Of a DNA stretch of 64,000 nucleotides, positions 53,471 through 62,770 are shown piece by piece. The stretch is taken from positions 62,001 to 126,000 of the forward strand of contig NZ_JACJQL010000006.1 in NCBI RefSeq assembly GCF_014696625.1. The letters run 5' to 3'. The notes beneath the pieces were generated by a model that saw nothing but the letters and a program-made list of their open reading frames with translations, had not been told where the DNA came from and did not search any database. The DNA is from Nostoc parmelioides FACHB-3921 (GTDB lineage Bacteria > Cyanobacteriota > Cyanobacteriia > Cyanobacteriales > Nostocaceae). Within the stretch, counting starts at the first letter, position 1. The number at the start of each line of letters is the position of its first letter. The position numbers and the translations under genes were made by a program.

Positions 53471-54070
53471 TCACTCGGCACTTATTTTGACCTCATCGGC
53501 AAAATTATGCAAACGTACAAAATAGAACGGCCCAGCAACAGAACCCCAGATGTGTGCATCGGTTTCTAAATCTCGCCCTCTATCAAGACTGATAAATTTC
53601 TCTTCGTTAATTTCAAATTCGCTATCTAAGTAGGTCTTTTGACCTTTACGAACAACAATACAACCTTTTCCTGGTTCTACCGTACCTTTAAAGCTGTTAC
53701 CAGTCCACTCAACAATCATGTTACAGCCTGGTAATTTTTCCAAAGATTCGCTAGTTAAAGTTTTCAAACGATTAAGGTCACGGGAAGCACCGTAAAAATT
53801 TTCTTCTTGCTTAACTATATAATTTTCAATATGGATGCGATCGCCTACGGTCATTAGCTTGAGTACCCGCAAACGATAGGGATCGTTGAGCATATAATCA
53901 TAAGCTTGTTCAACGAAAAAACCTACTCCAGACAATACTTCCCACGGTAGAGGACGCATACACACACGAATATGGGCGTAAAAAGGTGGGTTTTCAAAGG
54001 CTTGGGCTTGATTACTAAAATCGGCTGCCATCCACCGTGCTAAGGTGGCTATGTCTGTAGAATGAGTCAT
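53471..54070 (-). CDS. cpcT: CpcT-type phycobiliprotein lyase
   Basis: A 199-aa protein of the CpcT/CpeT family. Seen: LARWMAADFSNQAQAF at the start, NPPFYAHIRVCMRPLPW, FFVEQAYDYMLNDPYRLRV, a YxNC-like region GCNMIVEWTGNSFKGTVEPG, and the C-terminal GPFYFVRL. CpcT attaches phycocyanobilin to the Cys at position 153/155 of beta-phycocyanin (and beta-phycoerythrocyanin in Anabaena), for phycobilisome assembly. The neighbours (TPR protein, then HglT-like gene) match my memory of the Anabaena order. A MITE lies in its upstream region. Confidence 0.93.
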   Translation of the reverse strand: MTHSTDIATLARWMAADFSNQAQAFENPPFYAHIRVCMRPLPWEVLSGVGFFVEQAYDYMLNDPYRLRVLKLMTVGDRIHIENYIVKQEENFYGASRDLNRLKTLTSESLEKLPGCNMIVEWTGNSFKGTVEPGKGCIVVRKGQKTYLDSEFEINEEKFISLDRGRDLETDAHIWGSVAGPFYFVRLHNFADEVKISAE

Positions 54071-54211
54071 TACATCAGATTTATTAAAAAATATCTGAGA
54101 GTATTTTAAAGCTTAATGGGGATTGGAGACTGGGGATTAGGAATTGGGGATATTTATTTCAGGTTGATGCGTCTAATGGATTTGCAGTTAAAGTTATTAG
54201 GCAGCAACTCA

Positions 54212-54357
54212 TAAGGTGATACGCACTTAGATCAAATATTCTTGCGTCAGGGCTGTCCATAGTCAAGAGTCCAGAGTTAAAGGTTAGCTTGGACTGTGGA
54301 CTTTGGACTTTTGACAACCTGAGTGCGAAATATACCATTTAAATGCGTAACAGCTTA
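54212..54357. mobile_element. 146-bp TA-flanked MITE, copy 2
   Basis: Same length and ends as the copy at 40545-40690; about four mismatches in 146 bp. It sits between divergent cpcT and the TPR gene. Its right inverted repeat contains an ATG (54343) in frame with the TPR gene, which can mislead start prediction. Confidence 0.88.
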
Positions 54358-54405
54358 CCCATTATCGGTTACTCACCTTCATACCCACAAAATCGTCAAA
54401 TCCTT

Positions 54406-55632
54406 ATGCTAAGGCGCTTAAGTCTCCTCATTACGACTGTGATTATTTGGCAACTTACCAATTCTGTAACTCTAGCCAGGAGTAACGATCCTCAACAAGC
54501 AGACAGGTTTCCTCCTAGCCCATTGGAAATTACTACACCTGATCCGCTTGTACCGACTTTACGCGATAAACAACAGTTAACTGTTGCAGAAAGACAAAAG
54601 CTGGAGGCTGCGTTAGATGATTTGAACCAACAAGCAACAGCAAAGCTACAAGCTGGGGATAGTTTAGGGGCGTTTGAAATTTGGAACCGTGAACTACGCT
54701 TGCGCCGTTATTTAGGGGCTGTTGCTGAAGTCAAGGCGCTGTCACGAGTTGGTGAGATTGCGTGGAATCAAAACGATCGCCAAGAGCTACTGTACATCAC
54801 TCAACGATTACAAGCAATTCAAAAACAGGCACAACCGCGAAACAAAAATGTGCAGCACAGTGTTGACTTACCACTACTACAAGCTTTAGGCGAAGCTTAT
54901 CAGAAAACGCGATCGCTAAAAAGTGCCATTACAGTTTACAACGAAGTTTTAGCCACAGTTCGAGAAAAACAAGATTTAGTTGCCCAAGTAAATACTCTCA
55001 CAACCATAGGGGAAATAAATCTCAATTGGTTTGATTATCCCCAAGCAGCTACCGCCTACGAGGAATTGCTCAGATTAGCTACCTCTGGGGGAGAAAATCA
55101 AAATCAGGAGTTCACATACTTGCAAAAGCTGGCTTATATTTATCAACAATCTAAGCAAGCACAAAAATCTATTGATGTTTTAAACAAAATAAAAGCTATT
55201 TATGTTCAGAATAATAATTTTACTCAGTTGCCAACCCTACAGCTAGCGATCGCCGCTAATTATGAAATGTTAGCGCGAAAAAATCCTGCTTTAATAGAAG
55301 CAGCTTTTAAAAACTATCAAGAAGCTTACATAACTGCATGGCAATTGCAACAATATCCTAGTGCGGCGGAAGCTGTACAGAAGTTAATCTCTCTGTACCG
55401 TTCTCAAGGACAACTAGATGAAGCTTTGCAAGCCAGCGAAATTCTTTTAGAAATACAAACACGAGCCGTCAACTTTTATGGTCTGATGGAAGCTTACGAC
55501 CAAATAGGAAAATTATATTTAGAGCGTAAAGACTCCCCAGCAGCCCTCGCAGCATTTCAAAAAGGTTTAGAACTGGCGAGACAATTAAAACATCAAGAAG
55601 CTTATTTCACACAGCAAATTAACAGTATTTAA
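54406..55632 (+). CDS. Exported TPR-repeat protein
   Basis: A 408-aa protein starting with a signal peptide (RRLSLLITTVIIWQLTNSVT, cleavage near LARS), followed by a linker and helical tetratricopeptide-like repeats (QALGEAYQKTRSLKSAITVY, LAYIYQQSKQAQKSIDVLNK, IGKLYLERKDSPAALAAFQK). It is a periplasmic scaffold-like protein of unknown partner. The in-frame ATG at 54343 lies in a MITE and would add 21 residues before the signal peptide; I use 54406. Confidence 0.75.
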   Translation: MLRRLSLLITTVIIWQLTNSVTLARSNDPQQADRFPPSPLEITTPDPLVPTLRDKQQLTVAERQKLEAALDDLNQQATAKLQAGDSLGAFEIWNRELRLRRYLGAVAEVKALSRVGEIAWNQNDRQELLYITQRLQAIQKQAQPRNKNVQHSVDLPLLQALGEAYQKTRSLKSAITVYNEVLATVREKQDLVAQVNTLTTIGEINLNWFDYPQAATAYEELLRLATSGGENQNQEFTYLQKLAYIYQQSKQAQKSIDVLNKIKAIYVQNNNFTQLPTLQLAIAANYEMLARKNPALIEAAFKNYQEAYITAWQLQQYPSAAEAVQKLISLYRSQGQLDEALQASEILLEIQTRAVNFYGLMEAYDQIGKLYLERKDSPAALAAFQKGLELARQLKHQEAYFTQQINSI

Positions 55633-55714
55633 GTTGCACAATCCATTGTGAGGGCTGTTGACAGTTGACAGTTAACAGCCCTTATTAGTAGTTAGTTAGG
55701 TACGCGTTAGCTTA

Positions 55715-56980
55715 TTACACAGAAGTTACTTCTTGCTTGCCGGAAGATTGTACTAATTCATACAGCTTGCTTTCAAACTTTTCCATACAAGCTGACCAAT
55801 CGTAACCTATGATGGAAGGGCGGGCTTGTTCACTCAAGGCAGATTTGAGTTCAGGATTTTCCAAAATGGTAATTATTTTTTGAGCAAAATCCTGCGGATT
55901 ATTCGGTTCTGCTAAAAGACCATTCATACCAGGGAAAACTTGTTCTGAAGTTGATGGTGCGATCGCCGCAACGACGGGAGTACCAGAGGCTAAGGCTTCG
56001 TTGGTTGTGGTGCAGAAGTTTTCTGTTACAGAAGGATTGACAAAAACATCGGCGCGGGCGAACCAACCTAAAAGTTCTGTACCGTGAGACTCACCCCAGA
56101 AGGTAATACCGGAAGGGAATTTTTGGGCGCGTTTGCGGATTTCTTCATCTAGAGGCCCACTACCAATAATTACCAAATGCACATCAGGAATTTTGGCAGC
56201 AATCATAGGATACATATCTATGAGTTGCGTGACATTTTTCTCGGCGGTAATGCGTCCTACAAACAATAGAGTCGGTCTACCATCGTTGGGAATGGGGTTG
56301 TGAGTGATGTTGCGGGGATGAAATTTCTCGCAATCAATTCCTTGATAAGGCACGTATTCACTACGCTGACATTTTAAGTTGTGGTATTTCTTGAGTTGTT
56401 CTCGTGAAGGAAACACATTCAAGTCATAATTGTCACTAAACTGTTTTACTAAAAGTGGAATCAGAGGACGCACCAAGCTAAAGAAGATATCACCAAAGTA
56501 ATATTTGATATAGGCAACAATGTCTGTGTGGAAGACAGAAATAATGGGGGTATGGGTGCGTTTAGCATATTTCACACCTACAGGACGACCATAACCTTGC
56601 AACAAACCAGAGTATAAACCCCGCATTTGCGCTGCTTCTTCCACTACGATAATATCTGGTTGGAAGTCTGAAAGTAACTTACTATCACTCCAATGGCGAT
56701 AGCTTAAAGGTTGGGGAAGAGACTTATAAAATATTAGTGGCTGTGTAGGAAATGCAAAGGAAGAAAAATTAGGGAAAGGTTTTAGTTCTTCTAGTCCCAC
56801 CATTGGGCGGCTTCCAACTTTTTTGGGGAACTTGTCGTTGATTTGGGGGTGAACAAGTAATACTTCATGCCCTTGTTTTAACAACCAATGAACCCTCTGG
56901 TGTACCGCAACTGAGACTCCAGTTAAGAAGGGTGCATACAAACCGCTAAACAGCGCAATGCGAAGCTTTGATTTTTGCAT
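55715..56980 (-). CDS. hglT: GT4-family glycosyltransferase, HglT-like
   Basis: A 421-aa GT-B glycosyltransferase. N-domain IALFSGLYAPFLTGVSVAVH and LLKQGHEVLLVHP; C-domain LLFVGRITAEKNVTQLIDMY, VIIGSGPLDEEIRKRA and ARADVFVNPSVTENFCTTTN followed by EALASGTPVVAA (E-x7-E). In Anabaena the gene beside cpcT and before the heterocyst-glycolipid cluster is hglT, which adds glucose to the long-chain polyol to make heterocyst glycolipid. I rely on family plus this remembered order, so the specific role is inference. Confidence 0.75.
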   Translation of the reverse strand: MQKSKLRIALFSGLYAPFLTGVSVAVHQRVHWLLKQGHEVLLVHPQINDKFPKKVGSRPMVGLEELKPFPNFSSFAFPTQPLIFYKSLPQPLSYRHWSDSKLLSDFQPDIIVVEEAAQMRGLYSGLLQGYGRPVGVKYAKRTHTPIISVFHTDIVAYIKYYFGDIFFSLVRPLIPLLVKQFSDNYDLNVFPSREQLKKYHNLKCQRSEYVPYQGIDCEKFHPRNITHNPIPNDGRPTLLFVGRITAEKNVTQLIDMYPMIAAKIPDVHLVIIGSGPLDEEIRKRAQKFPSGITFWGESHGTELLGWFARADVFVNPSVTENFCTTTNEALASGTPVVAAIAPSTSEQVFPGMNGLLAEPNNPQDFAQKIITILENPELKSALSEQARPSIIGYDWSACMEKFESKLYELVQSSGKQEVTSV

Positions 56981-57219
56981 ACTTTTAGTAAATTTTTGTA
57001 TTTCTTAGGGAAATTTGGTATTTGCAAGCACCCTATTGTTTATTAGTCATTAATCAACAGTTACAGCTGTAGCCAGATAAATTAGGACATCAAGCTAAGG
57101 TCAAACCCTAACAATAAAAGGCTTTCAAGTCTGTTAACCGTCAACAGTCAACAGCTATATCTTCCCCTTACACCCATACCTGAATTTCCCTCATCAACAA
57201 ATTTGGCGGGACTTATGGG

Positions 57220-58449
57220 TTAATTCAATGGTTGATAAGGACGATAATCAGCTAGGCGAATATTCACAGGCCCGTTAACTTCATAGGTGACACCGCACCA
57301 ATTAACTGTTTGCATCCGTAGAGAGGCTATCATCGCCCAGCCATAAACCCAGTGTGTAAGGGGTATTCCCATGACTATTCTCAAGATGAGAGAGGCTGAC
57401 AATTGACTCACAGGTTTACCTTGTGAACGGATGATTGGTTGTAAACCCAACTCTAAAAACAGGATGAGCATAGTTAATGCCAATATATAAATGACATACC
57501 AGCTCAAAGCAAAAATGGCTGTATCTCCTTGTCCGCTAAAAAATGAGATAAACCACACAAACAATAGAAGTTGAGATAGCCCTATTGTTAAAACCGCTTC
57601 ACCTACTAACACCCACCACCAAGGATGATAAAGTCGGAACGAAAGTAGTTGGCGCTGGAACGAGTATTTTAAATTTGGTAAATCACACTCTTGTGGATTG
57701 ACCATAATCAGAGAAGGTACAAACTTTACTTGAAGATTATATTTAGCCATGACGCTAGATAGCATCGTATCTTCGTTTAGGGTATGTTCCCACCTCTCTA
57801 ACAATCCTGTTCGATGCAGCACTTCCGTTTTGATTGCTAAACTTCCACCCCAAGGAATGCCGTATAGGCACATCTGGACGATCGCCGAAATATTGCCAAT
57901 GTACCTAACCACAGTCCCCCAATAGGTTCCTGTAGGTACATACCAATGATTACCTGTAGTTACTCCTACCGTCGGATTTGTCAGAGGACTAACTAATTCT
58001 CGTAACCAATTGGCATGAACGATAGTCTCAGCATCTACTAAAGCCACTACCTGATAAGAATCATCTAATTCTGAAACAGCTTGCACTAAGGAACTGCATT
58101 TGAGACTACAAGTTTGGCTGATAGTCCGCAAATAATTAATTTGAAAATTATTTGCACCTATTTCTTTGATAGTCTCGTTGACAACTTGCCAAGCTGGGTC
58201 TTGTTCACTATCGACGATCAGCTTTAAATCATAGCGTGGATAGTTTTGCTGGAGGAGCGATCGCAAACAATCAGGTAATAACGGATATTCTCCCCGCAAA
58301 TATAACAATACTGCCGTTTTTGGCAACTTCTCATCAGGTAAGCTATGGGATCGTAAGTTCAAAGACCACAAAAATCTTAGTACCAAGCCCACCTGAACAA
58401 CTAACCAAATCACCAATAACTTTGATATTGATATCGCCAATTCATCCAT
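57220..58449 (-). CDS. GT2 membrane glycosyltransferase, copy 1
   Basis: A 409-aa protein: N-terminal helix LLVIWLVVQVGLVLRFLW, GT2 domain (PKTAVLLYLRG, ALVDAETIVHANW with DAE in place of DxD, LNEDTMLS as the ED motif), then two or three C-terminal helices. The usual Q/RxxRW motif is only QRQLL here. It resembles ceramide-glucosyltransferase-like enzymes. It is a paralogue of the next gene and lies in the heterocyst glycolipid region. Substrate unknown. Confidence 0.75.
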   Translation of the reverse strand: MDELAISISKLLVIWLVVQVGLVLRFLWSLNLRSHSLPDEKLPKTAVLLYLRGEYPLLPDCLRSLLQQNYPRYDLKLIVDSEQDPAWQVVNETIKEIGANNFQINYLRTISQTCSLKCSSLVQAVSELDDSYQVVALVDAETIVHANWLRELVSPLTNPTVGVTTGNHWYVPTGTYWGTVVRYIGNISAIVQMCLYGIPWGGSLAIKTEVLHRTGLLERWEHTLNEDTMLSSVMAKYNLQVKFVPSLIMVNPQECDLPNLKYSFQRQLLSFRLYHPWWWVLVGEAVLTIGLSQLLLFVWFISFFSGQGDTAIFALSWYVIYILALTMLILFLELGLQPIIRSQGKPVSQLSASLILRIVMGIPLTHWVYGWAMIASLRMQTVNWCGVTYEVNGPVNIRLADYRPYQPLN

Positions 58450-58535
58450 TTATTGATTACCTCTACGCGATTTCTTAATTGGCGTGATTGAGAAGGCATT
58501 GCAATGCAACGCCTCTACATGGCATTTTGGTAATC

Positions 58536-59798
58536 TCACAGAGACATTTTGCTATCAATAGGTTGATCCAAAAAATCATAGGCATGATACTCAACTAAGC
58601 GGATATCGTCATGGCTATGAATCCGATAAATAATGCCCCGCCATTTAACAGTTGATATCCACACAGAAGATAGCATTGCTAACCCATACACCCATTGTGT
58701 TAGGGGAATTGCCAGTAACATTTTGCCCATTCTGGCAACTGATAACTGTGTCCCTGGTTGACCTTGAGCGCAAATTACTGGTTGTAGTCCTATCTCCATC
58801 ACCAGCATAAGTAAGAGCAATCCCAGGGTATAAATGCTGTAAGAATTTAACAATAAACCTGCTACGTCCCATTGAGCATCACCCAAAGACAACAGAAACA
58901 CAATAATGCTTAAAGTGGGGAACAAAATGCTAGAAACAGCTTCACTAACTATAGCTAGCCACTGGGGATGATAAAGCCGAGAATAAAGCAGAAAGCGCTG
59001 GAGATATTCGATAATTCCTAATAAATCGCACTCTTCACGATTGACCATAATCAAAGAAGGCACAAATTTAACCCGCAAACCATGCTTTTTCAGCACATTG
59101 GGCATCATTAAATCCTCGCCAAAGGATTGCGCCCACTTTTCCAGCAGTCCTGTTTGACGCAACACCTCTGTTTTCACAGCTAGAGTCCCACCCCAAGGAA
59201 TACCAAATAGGTACATCTGCACAACAGTAGCTATATTACCGGTGTAACGTACCAAAGAACCCCAATAGCGGTTAGTAGGAACATACCAGCGATTACCAGT
59301 TGTCGCCCCAATTTTGGGATCACCCAGAGGGCTAACTAATTCCCGCAACCAATGAGGATGAACGATTGTATCTGCATCGGCTAAAGCAACTACTTGATAA
59401 GAATCATCCAAATCGGAAATAGCTTGAATTAGGGAACTGCACTTAAGACTACAGTTGTGGCGGATAACTCGCAAATGGTTGATTTGAGCGTTAGTTGCGG
59501 CTAATTTATCGATGCTATCACTAGCAATCTTCCAAGCAGGGTCATCCTGACTATCAACAACTACCTTTAAATCGTAATTTGGGTAATTTTGCTGTAACAG
59601 TGCTTCTAAGCAGTTGGGTAAAAAAGGGTCGGCTCCCCGTAAACAAATAATTACCGCCGCTTTTGGTAACTGCTCGTCAGGTATGTTTTTAGACCGCCAT
59701 GTCCGCACATACAGCAAAAATACCAATGAAAGACACATCTGAATAACTAACCACCCCAGCAAAGACTTAGACAAGAAAATTGCCAACTCTTTCATCAC
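58536..59798 (-). CDS. GT2 membrane glycosyltransferase, copy 2
   Basis: A 420-aa paralogue of the gene at 57220. The metal motif is canonical ALADADTIVHPHW (DxD), followed by WGGTLAVKTEVLRQTGLLEK and FGEDLMMPNV (ED). The QxxRW position reads LQRFLLYSRLYHP without Trp. C-terminal helices as in the paralogue. The pair looks like a tandem duplication with divergence in the metal site. Confidence 0.78.
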   Translation of the reverse strand: MMKELAIFLSKSLLGWLVIQMCLSLVFLLYVRTWRSKNIPDEQLPKAAVIICLRGADPFLPNCLEALLQQNYPNYDLKVVVDSQDDPAWKIASDSIDKLAATNAQINHLRVIRHNCSLKCSSLIQAISDLDDSYQVVALADADTIVHPHWLRELVSPLGDPKIGATTGNRWYVPTNRYWGSLVRYTGNIATVVQMYLFGIPWGGTLAVKTEVLRQTGLLEKWAQSFGEDLMMPNVLKKHGLRVKFVPSLIMVNREECDLLGIIEYLQRFLLYSRLYHPQWLAIVSEAVSSILFPTLSIIVFLLSLGDAQWDVAGLLLNSYSIYTLGLLLLMLVMEIGLQPVICAQGQPGTQLSVARMGKMLLAIPLTQWVYGLAMLSSVWISTVKWRGIIYRIHSHDDIRLVEYHAYDFLDQPIDSKMSL

Positions 59799-59859
59799 AT
59801 CTTTGTCTCCGGCAAATTTTGTCTTGCTTGTGTAATGGTCAAGATATGGGAGATTGAGA

Positions 59860-59998
59860 AGTGTTCAGCTCATCCCACCCCTAAAAGGGGATGGGATTTC
59901 ACGTTGACGGTTGACAGTTAACAGTCAGCAGTTAACGGTGGCGGGGCGGCTATCCCTCCTACTCCTTGAAAGGAGCAGGTTTCCCGCCGCCTTCGATG
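59860..59998. repeat. Palindromic and heptamer repeats
   Basis: Three repeat types in tandem: CATCCCACCCCTAAAAGGGG hairpin, TTGACGGTTGACAGTTAACA heptamers, and a GGCGGGG...CCGCCGCC palindrome with TACTCCTTGAAAGGAG inside. The subterminal hairpins resemble ends of IS200/IS605-type elements. Confidence 0.55.
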
Positions 59999-60035
59999 AG
60001 TAAACATCTATTCCCCAATCCCCAATCTCTACTCC

Positions 60036-60494
60036 TTATGGATCAAGTGAGTATTTAACGGAAATATTCACGCTGGTGCTTTTTGTGACTGTAAAACTTG
60101 ACTTACTAAATGCTGGTGTTCCTGTTTGGATAGAAACGATGGGATTATTAGAAATTCCAAAACCTTCTTTGGGAATACCAAAAAAGTCTGTATCTAATTT
60201 GCGATTGCCATTTTCATCATGGACGATCGCCACCGCATATTTACCTGGTTTCAAGCCGGAGAAACTTTTAGTTACACTCTTACCTGTAACTCTTGTACAG
60301 CCACTTTGGATTTCGCTAGTATCACTCATGGGAAATCCTTTCTCGCTGGCGTACACCCGGAAGCATATTGCGCCTTTTTGTTGGCGTATCCCATTGACTA
60401 CAACAGTTAATTTAGTTGTAGGTTGTGCATTTACGGCTTGAACACAACCTAAAGCTAATAAGCTAGCTAACAACAGATGAGAGATTTTGTGCAT
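60036..60494 (-). CDS. DUF2141 exported protein
   Basis: A 152-aa exported protein. Signal peptide HLLLASLLALGCVQAVNA, then a DUF2141 beta-sandwich: KLTVVVNGIRQQKGAICFRV, YASEKGFP, LKPGKYAVAIVHDENGNRKL and FFGIPKEGFGIS. The NGNRKLDTD segment is the family's conserved, Ca-like loop. Function unknown; the family is extracytoplasmic. It lies between glycosyltransferases of the heterocyst glycolipid region. Confidence 0.85.
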   Translation of the reverse strand: MHKISHLLLASLLALGCVQAVNAQPTTKLTVVVNGIRQQKGAICFRVYASEKGFPMSDTSEIQSGCTRVTGKSVTKSFSGLKPGKYAVAIVHDENGNRKLDTDFFGIPKEGFGISNNPIVSIQTGTPAFSKSSFTVTKSTSVNISVKYSLDP

Positions 60495-60584
60495 AATTAT
60501 TACCCCGCATAATGGTATATCTGAGCTTGTTTGATTTATTTGTCTGTTGGAAAAACTGAATGTTTTTCCAACCGAAGCAAACGT

Positions 60585-61577
60585 TTAGGAAAAAAATCTT
60601 GTTTGCAGATGTGAGAAATTAAACAAACTTCTCCATAATGTTTTCCCTGCAACCCATAAATCCTTGATTAACAGCCATTCTGTACCTTTCAACTGTTGAT
60701 TTAAGCTGATAAAACAAAGGATGCGATCGCGTACACTCATTTTGAACATCAATATAGAGAAAATATACTCTTTCAGTAATCTCCAATGTGGCAATAATAG
60801 CTTTCCCTTTTTATCTGTATCAAACCAGACTGCATAAGAATAAAAATCAGGTAACATATTCAATGAATAATCCGGATCATTACTGGTAAAGGCAAGATAG
60901 TTAGGGAAAAACATACTCATTGATTGTTCTGGATGAATTCTTGCAGAAAATAGACATTCAGGAATTTCATAAAATTGACCAAGTACACCAAGTCTGAGTA
61001 ATAAAATTCCATCTGCATTACCATAACCGCCCATAGGTGGAACAGCTTTGAGCATCCGGGAGCGAATTACTCCATAGCATGGATAACATAAATGTTTTGT
61101 CAGCAAGGAGTAAAAACGCTTATACAAATAAGGTGAATTTACGTCCAGTTTAACGTTGTAATTTTGGACAAATTTCCCTTGTTGATCAATGAAGTGAACT
61201 TCAGAGTAGCACAAAACTAAGTTTGGGTCTTTTTCAAGGATAGCAATACATTTTTCTACAAAATCTGGAGCGTGCAAATCATCATAAGCTATCCATTTAA
61301 AATACTCAGCAGTAGACAGTTCAAACACACGATTAAAGTTACGAGCGCAGCCGATATTATTTTGATTGCGATAGTAACGAATACGTGAGTCTTTAGCAGC
61401 ATACTTTCGACAAATATCTTCTGTTTTATCTGTCGAAGCATTATCAGAAATGATTAACTCAAAATCTGTAAAAGTTTGAGCCAGGATAGAGTCTAGAGCT
61501 TGTTCTAGAAATTTTTCGCCATTATATACAGGTAGCCCAATGCTCAATTTTGGTTGATGGTTAGTCATGACAAACAA
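60585..61577 (-). CDS. GT2 family glycosyltransferase
   Basis: A 330-aa GT-A enzyme: KLSIGLPVYNGEKFLEQALD, FTDFELIISDNASTDKTEDI, RYYRNQNNIGCARNFNRVFE and the metal motif IAYDDLHAPDFVEKCI (DD). The C-terminal part lacks membrane helices. Such enzymes make cell-surface polysaccharide or glycolipid; the position in this cluster suggests heterocyst envelope material, which is inference. Start at ATG 61577; ATG two codons later (MTNHQ) also possible. Confidence 0.82.
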   Translation of the reverse strand: MFVMTNHQPKLSIGLPVYNGEKFLEQALDSILAQTFTDFELIISDNASTDKTEDICRKYAAKDSRIRYYRNQNNIGCARNFNRVFELSTAEYFKWIAYDDLHAPDFVEKCIAILEKDPNLVLCYSEVHFIDQQGKFVQNYNVKLDVNSPYLYKRFYSLLTKHLCYPCYGVIRSRMLKAVPPMGGYGNADGILLLRLGVLGQFYEIPECLFSARIHPEQSMSMFFPNYLAFTSNDPDYSLNMLPDFYSYAVWFDTDKKGKLLLPHWRLLKEYIFSILMFKMSVRDRILCFISLNQQLKGTEWLLIKDLWVAGKTLWRSLFNFSHLQTRFFS

Positions 61578-61688
61578 TCTTTATTAAAAGGAAAGGTAAC
61601 AGACTATCAGTATGGTTCAGTTAATCAAGGTTATTAAAGCTGGTATTGGCACACGCTCATCCAGCTTATCTGAACCGCATTTTATTGA

Positions 61689-62690
61689 TTATTTAACTAA
61701 TTTCTGAATGTCAGTTGTTTGTAGCCAGGCTTTTGTTTTTTGTAAACCCTGCTCTAGGTCAATTTTGGGTTTATAATTTAGTAAATTTTGGGCTTTGGCT
61801 ATAGAATAGGCATGAGGGCGAGTCATGAAATCTACTGATTCTGGCAGAATATCGGCTTTTTTGCGAAATAGTTTTTGTCCCTGGTTTCGCAGTTTTAAAA
61901 ACAACTTCATTTCATCCTTTGGTATAGACATGGGAGCAGATGCACCTTCCATTGCTGCTAGGCGCATGAAGTATTCCTTCCAAGAAGTTTCTTCGCCATC
62001 GGTGATATTAAAGATTTCACCATAGGCATCTTTTTCTACTGCTAAAAAGATGGCATCAATTAAGTTATCGATATACACATGATTGATAACTCCTTGACCT
62101 TCGTTAGCATAGGCGAATAATTTCTGCCGCATCATTAATATTGGTCTGACTATCCAGGGAATACTTCCCGGCCCATAAATATCCCCAGCGCGAATGATAA
62201 TTAAGCCAAAATCCGGTGGAGAATTTAGGGGTAAAAGTTCGGTTTCCGCTTCGATTTTAGTTTGACAATAGGGATTGTTATCACCGGAGAGTGTCCCAGA
62301 TTCAGTGATGCGATCGCTATAATTAAACCCATACACCATAACGCTGGAAAGATGCACAAAGCATTTCACACCAGCATTTTTGGCAGCCTTAGCCATATTG
62401 ACTGCACCAGTCACATTAATTTCCCGAAAATTCTTGATGGGGCCTGCTTCTTCAGTCAATTGTTCTGTATGTAGAACAATATCTACTCCTTGACAAGCCT
62501 TGTGGGCGATCGCTGCATCAGTTATACTACCAACTATCACCTCAGCGCCTAATTTATGCGCTTTATCTTTATTAGTGGAAGTTTGCAGTCCACGCACTTT
62601 CATTCCCTGCGCGATCGCCAACTCAGCTGCACGCAAACCGATAAATTCATCAATCCCAGTAATCAGCAGAGTTTTATTTTGCAAATCCAT
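61689..62690 (-). CDS. hgdA: NAD-dependent epimerase/dehydratase, HgdA-like
   Basis: A 333-aa extended SDR: KTLLITGIDEFIGLRAAELA replaces the usual GxxGxxG with GIDEFIG; HLSSVMVYGFNYSD and PYCQTKIEAETELL give Ser/Tyr/Lys; IIRAGDIYGPGSIPWIVRPI and NHVYIDNLIDAIFLA follow. It resembles the epimerase HgdA, whose loss in Anabaena disturbs the heterocyst glycolipid layer. The neighbouring permease (HgdC-like) supports this. Gene name by order and memory. Confidence 0.75.
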   Translation of the reverse strand: MDLQNKTLLITGIDEFIGLRAAELAIAQGMKVRGLQTSTNKDKAHKLGAEVIVGSITDAAIAHKACQGVDIVLHTEQLTEEAGPIKNFREINVTGAVNMAKAAKNAGVKCFVHLSSVMVYGFNYSDRITESGTLSGDNNPYCQTKIEAETELLPLNSPPDFGLIIIRAGDIYGPGSIPWIVRPILMMRQKLFAYANEGQGVINHVYIDNLIDAIFLAVEKDAYGEIFNITDGEETSWKEYFMRLAAMEGASAPMSIPKDEMKLFLKLRNQGQKLFRKKADILPESVDFMTRPHAYSIAKAQNLLNYKPKIDLEQGLQKTKAWLQTTDIQKLVK

Positions 62691-62770
62691 AATACAGAGT
62701 TATTGTTTTACTAAAATTTCCATTCTCAACCCAGGAGAGAAATTACTCCTGACTCAGCACTAACTACTCC

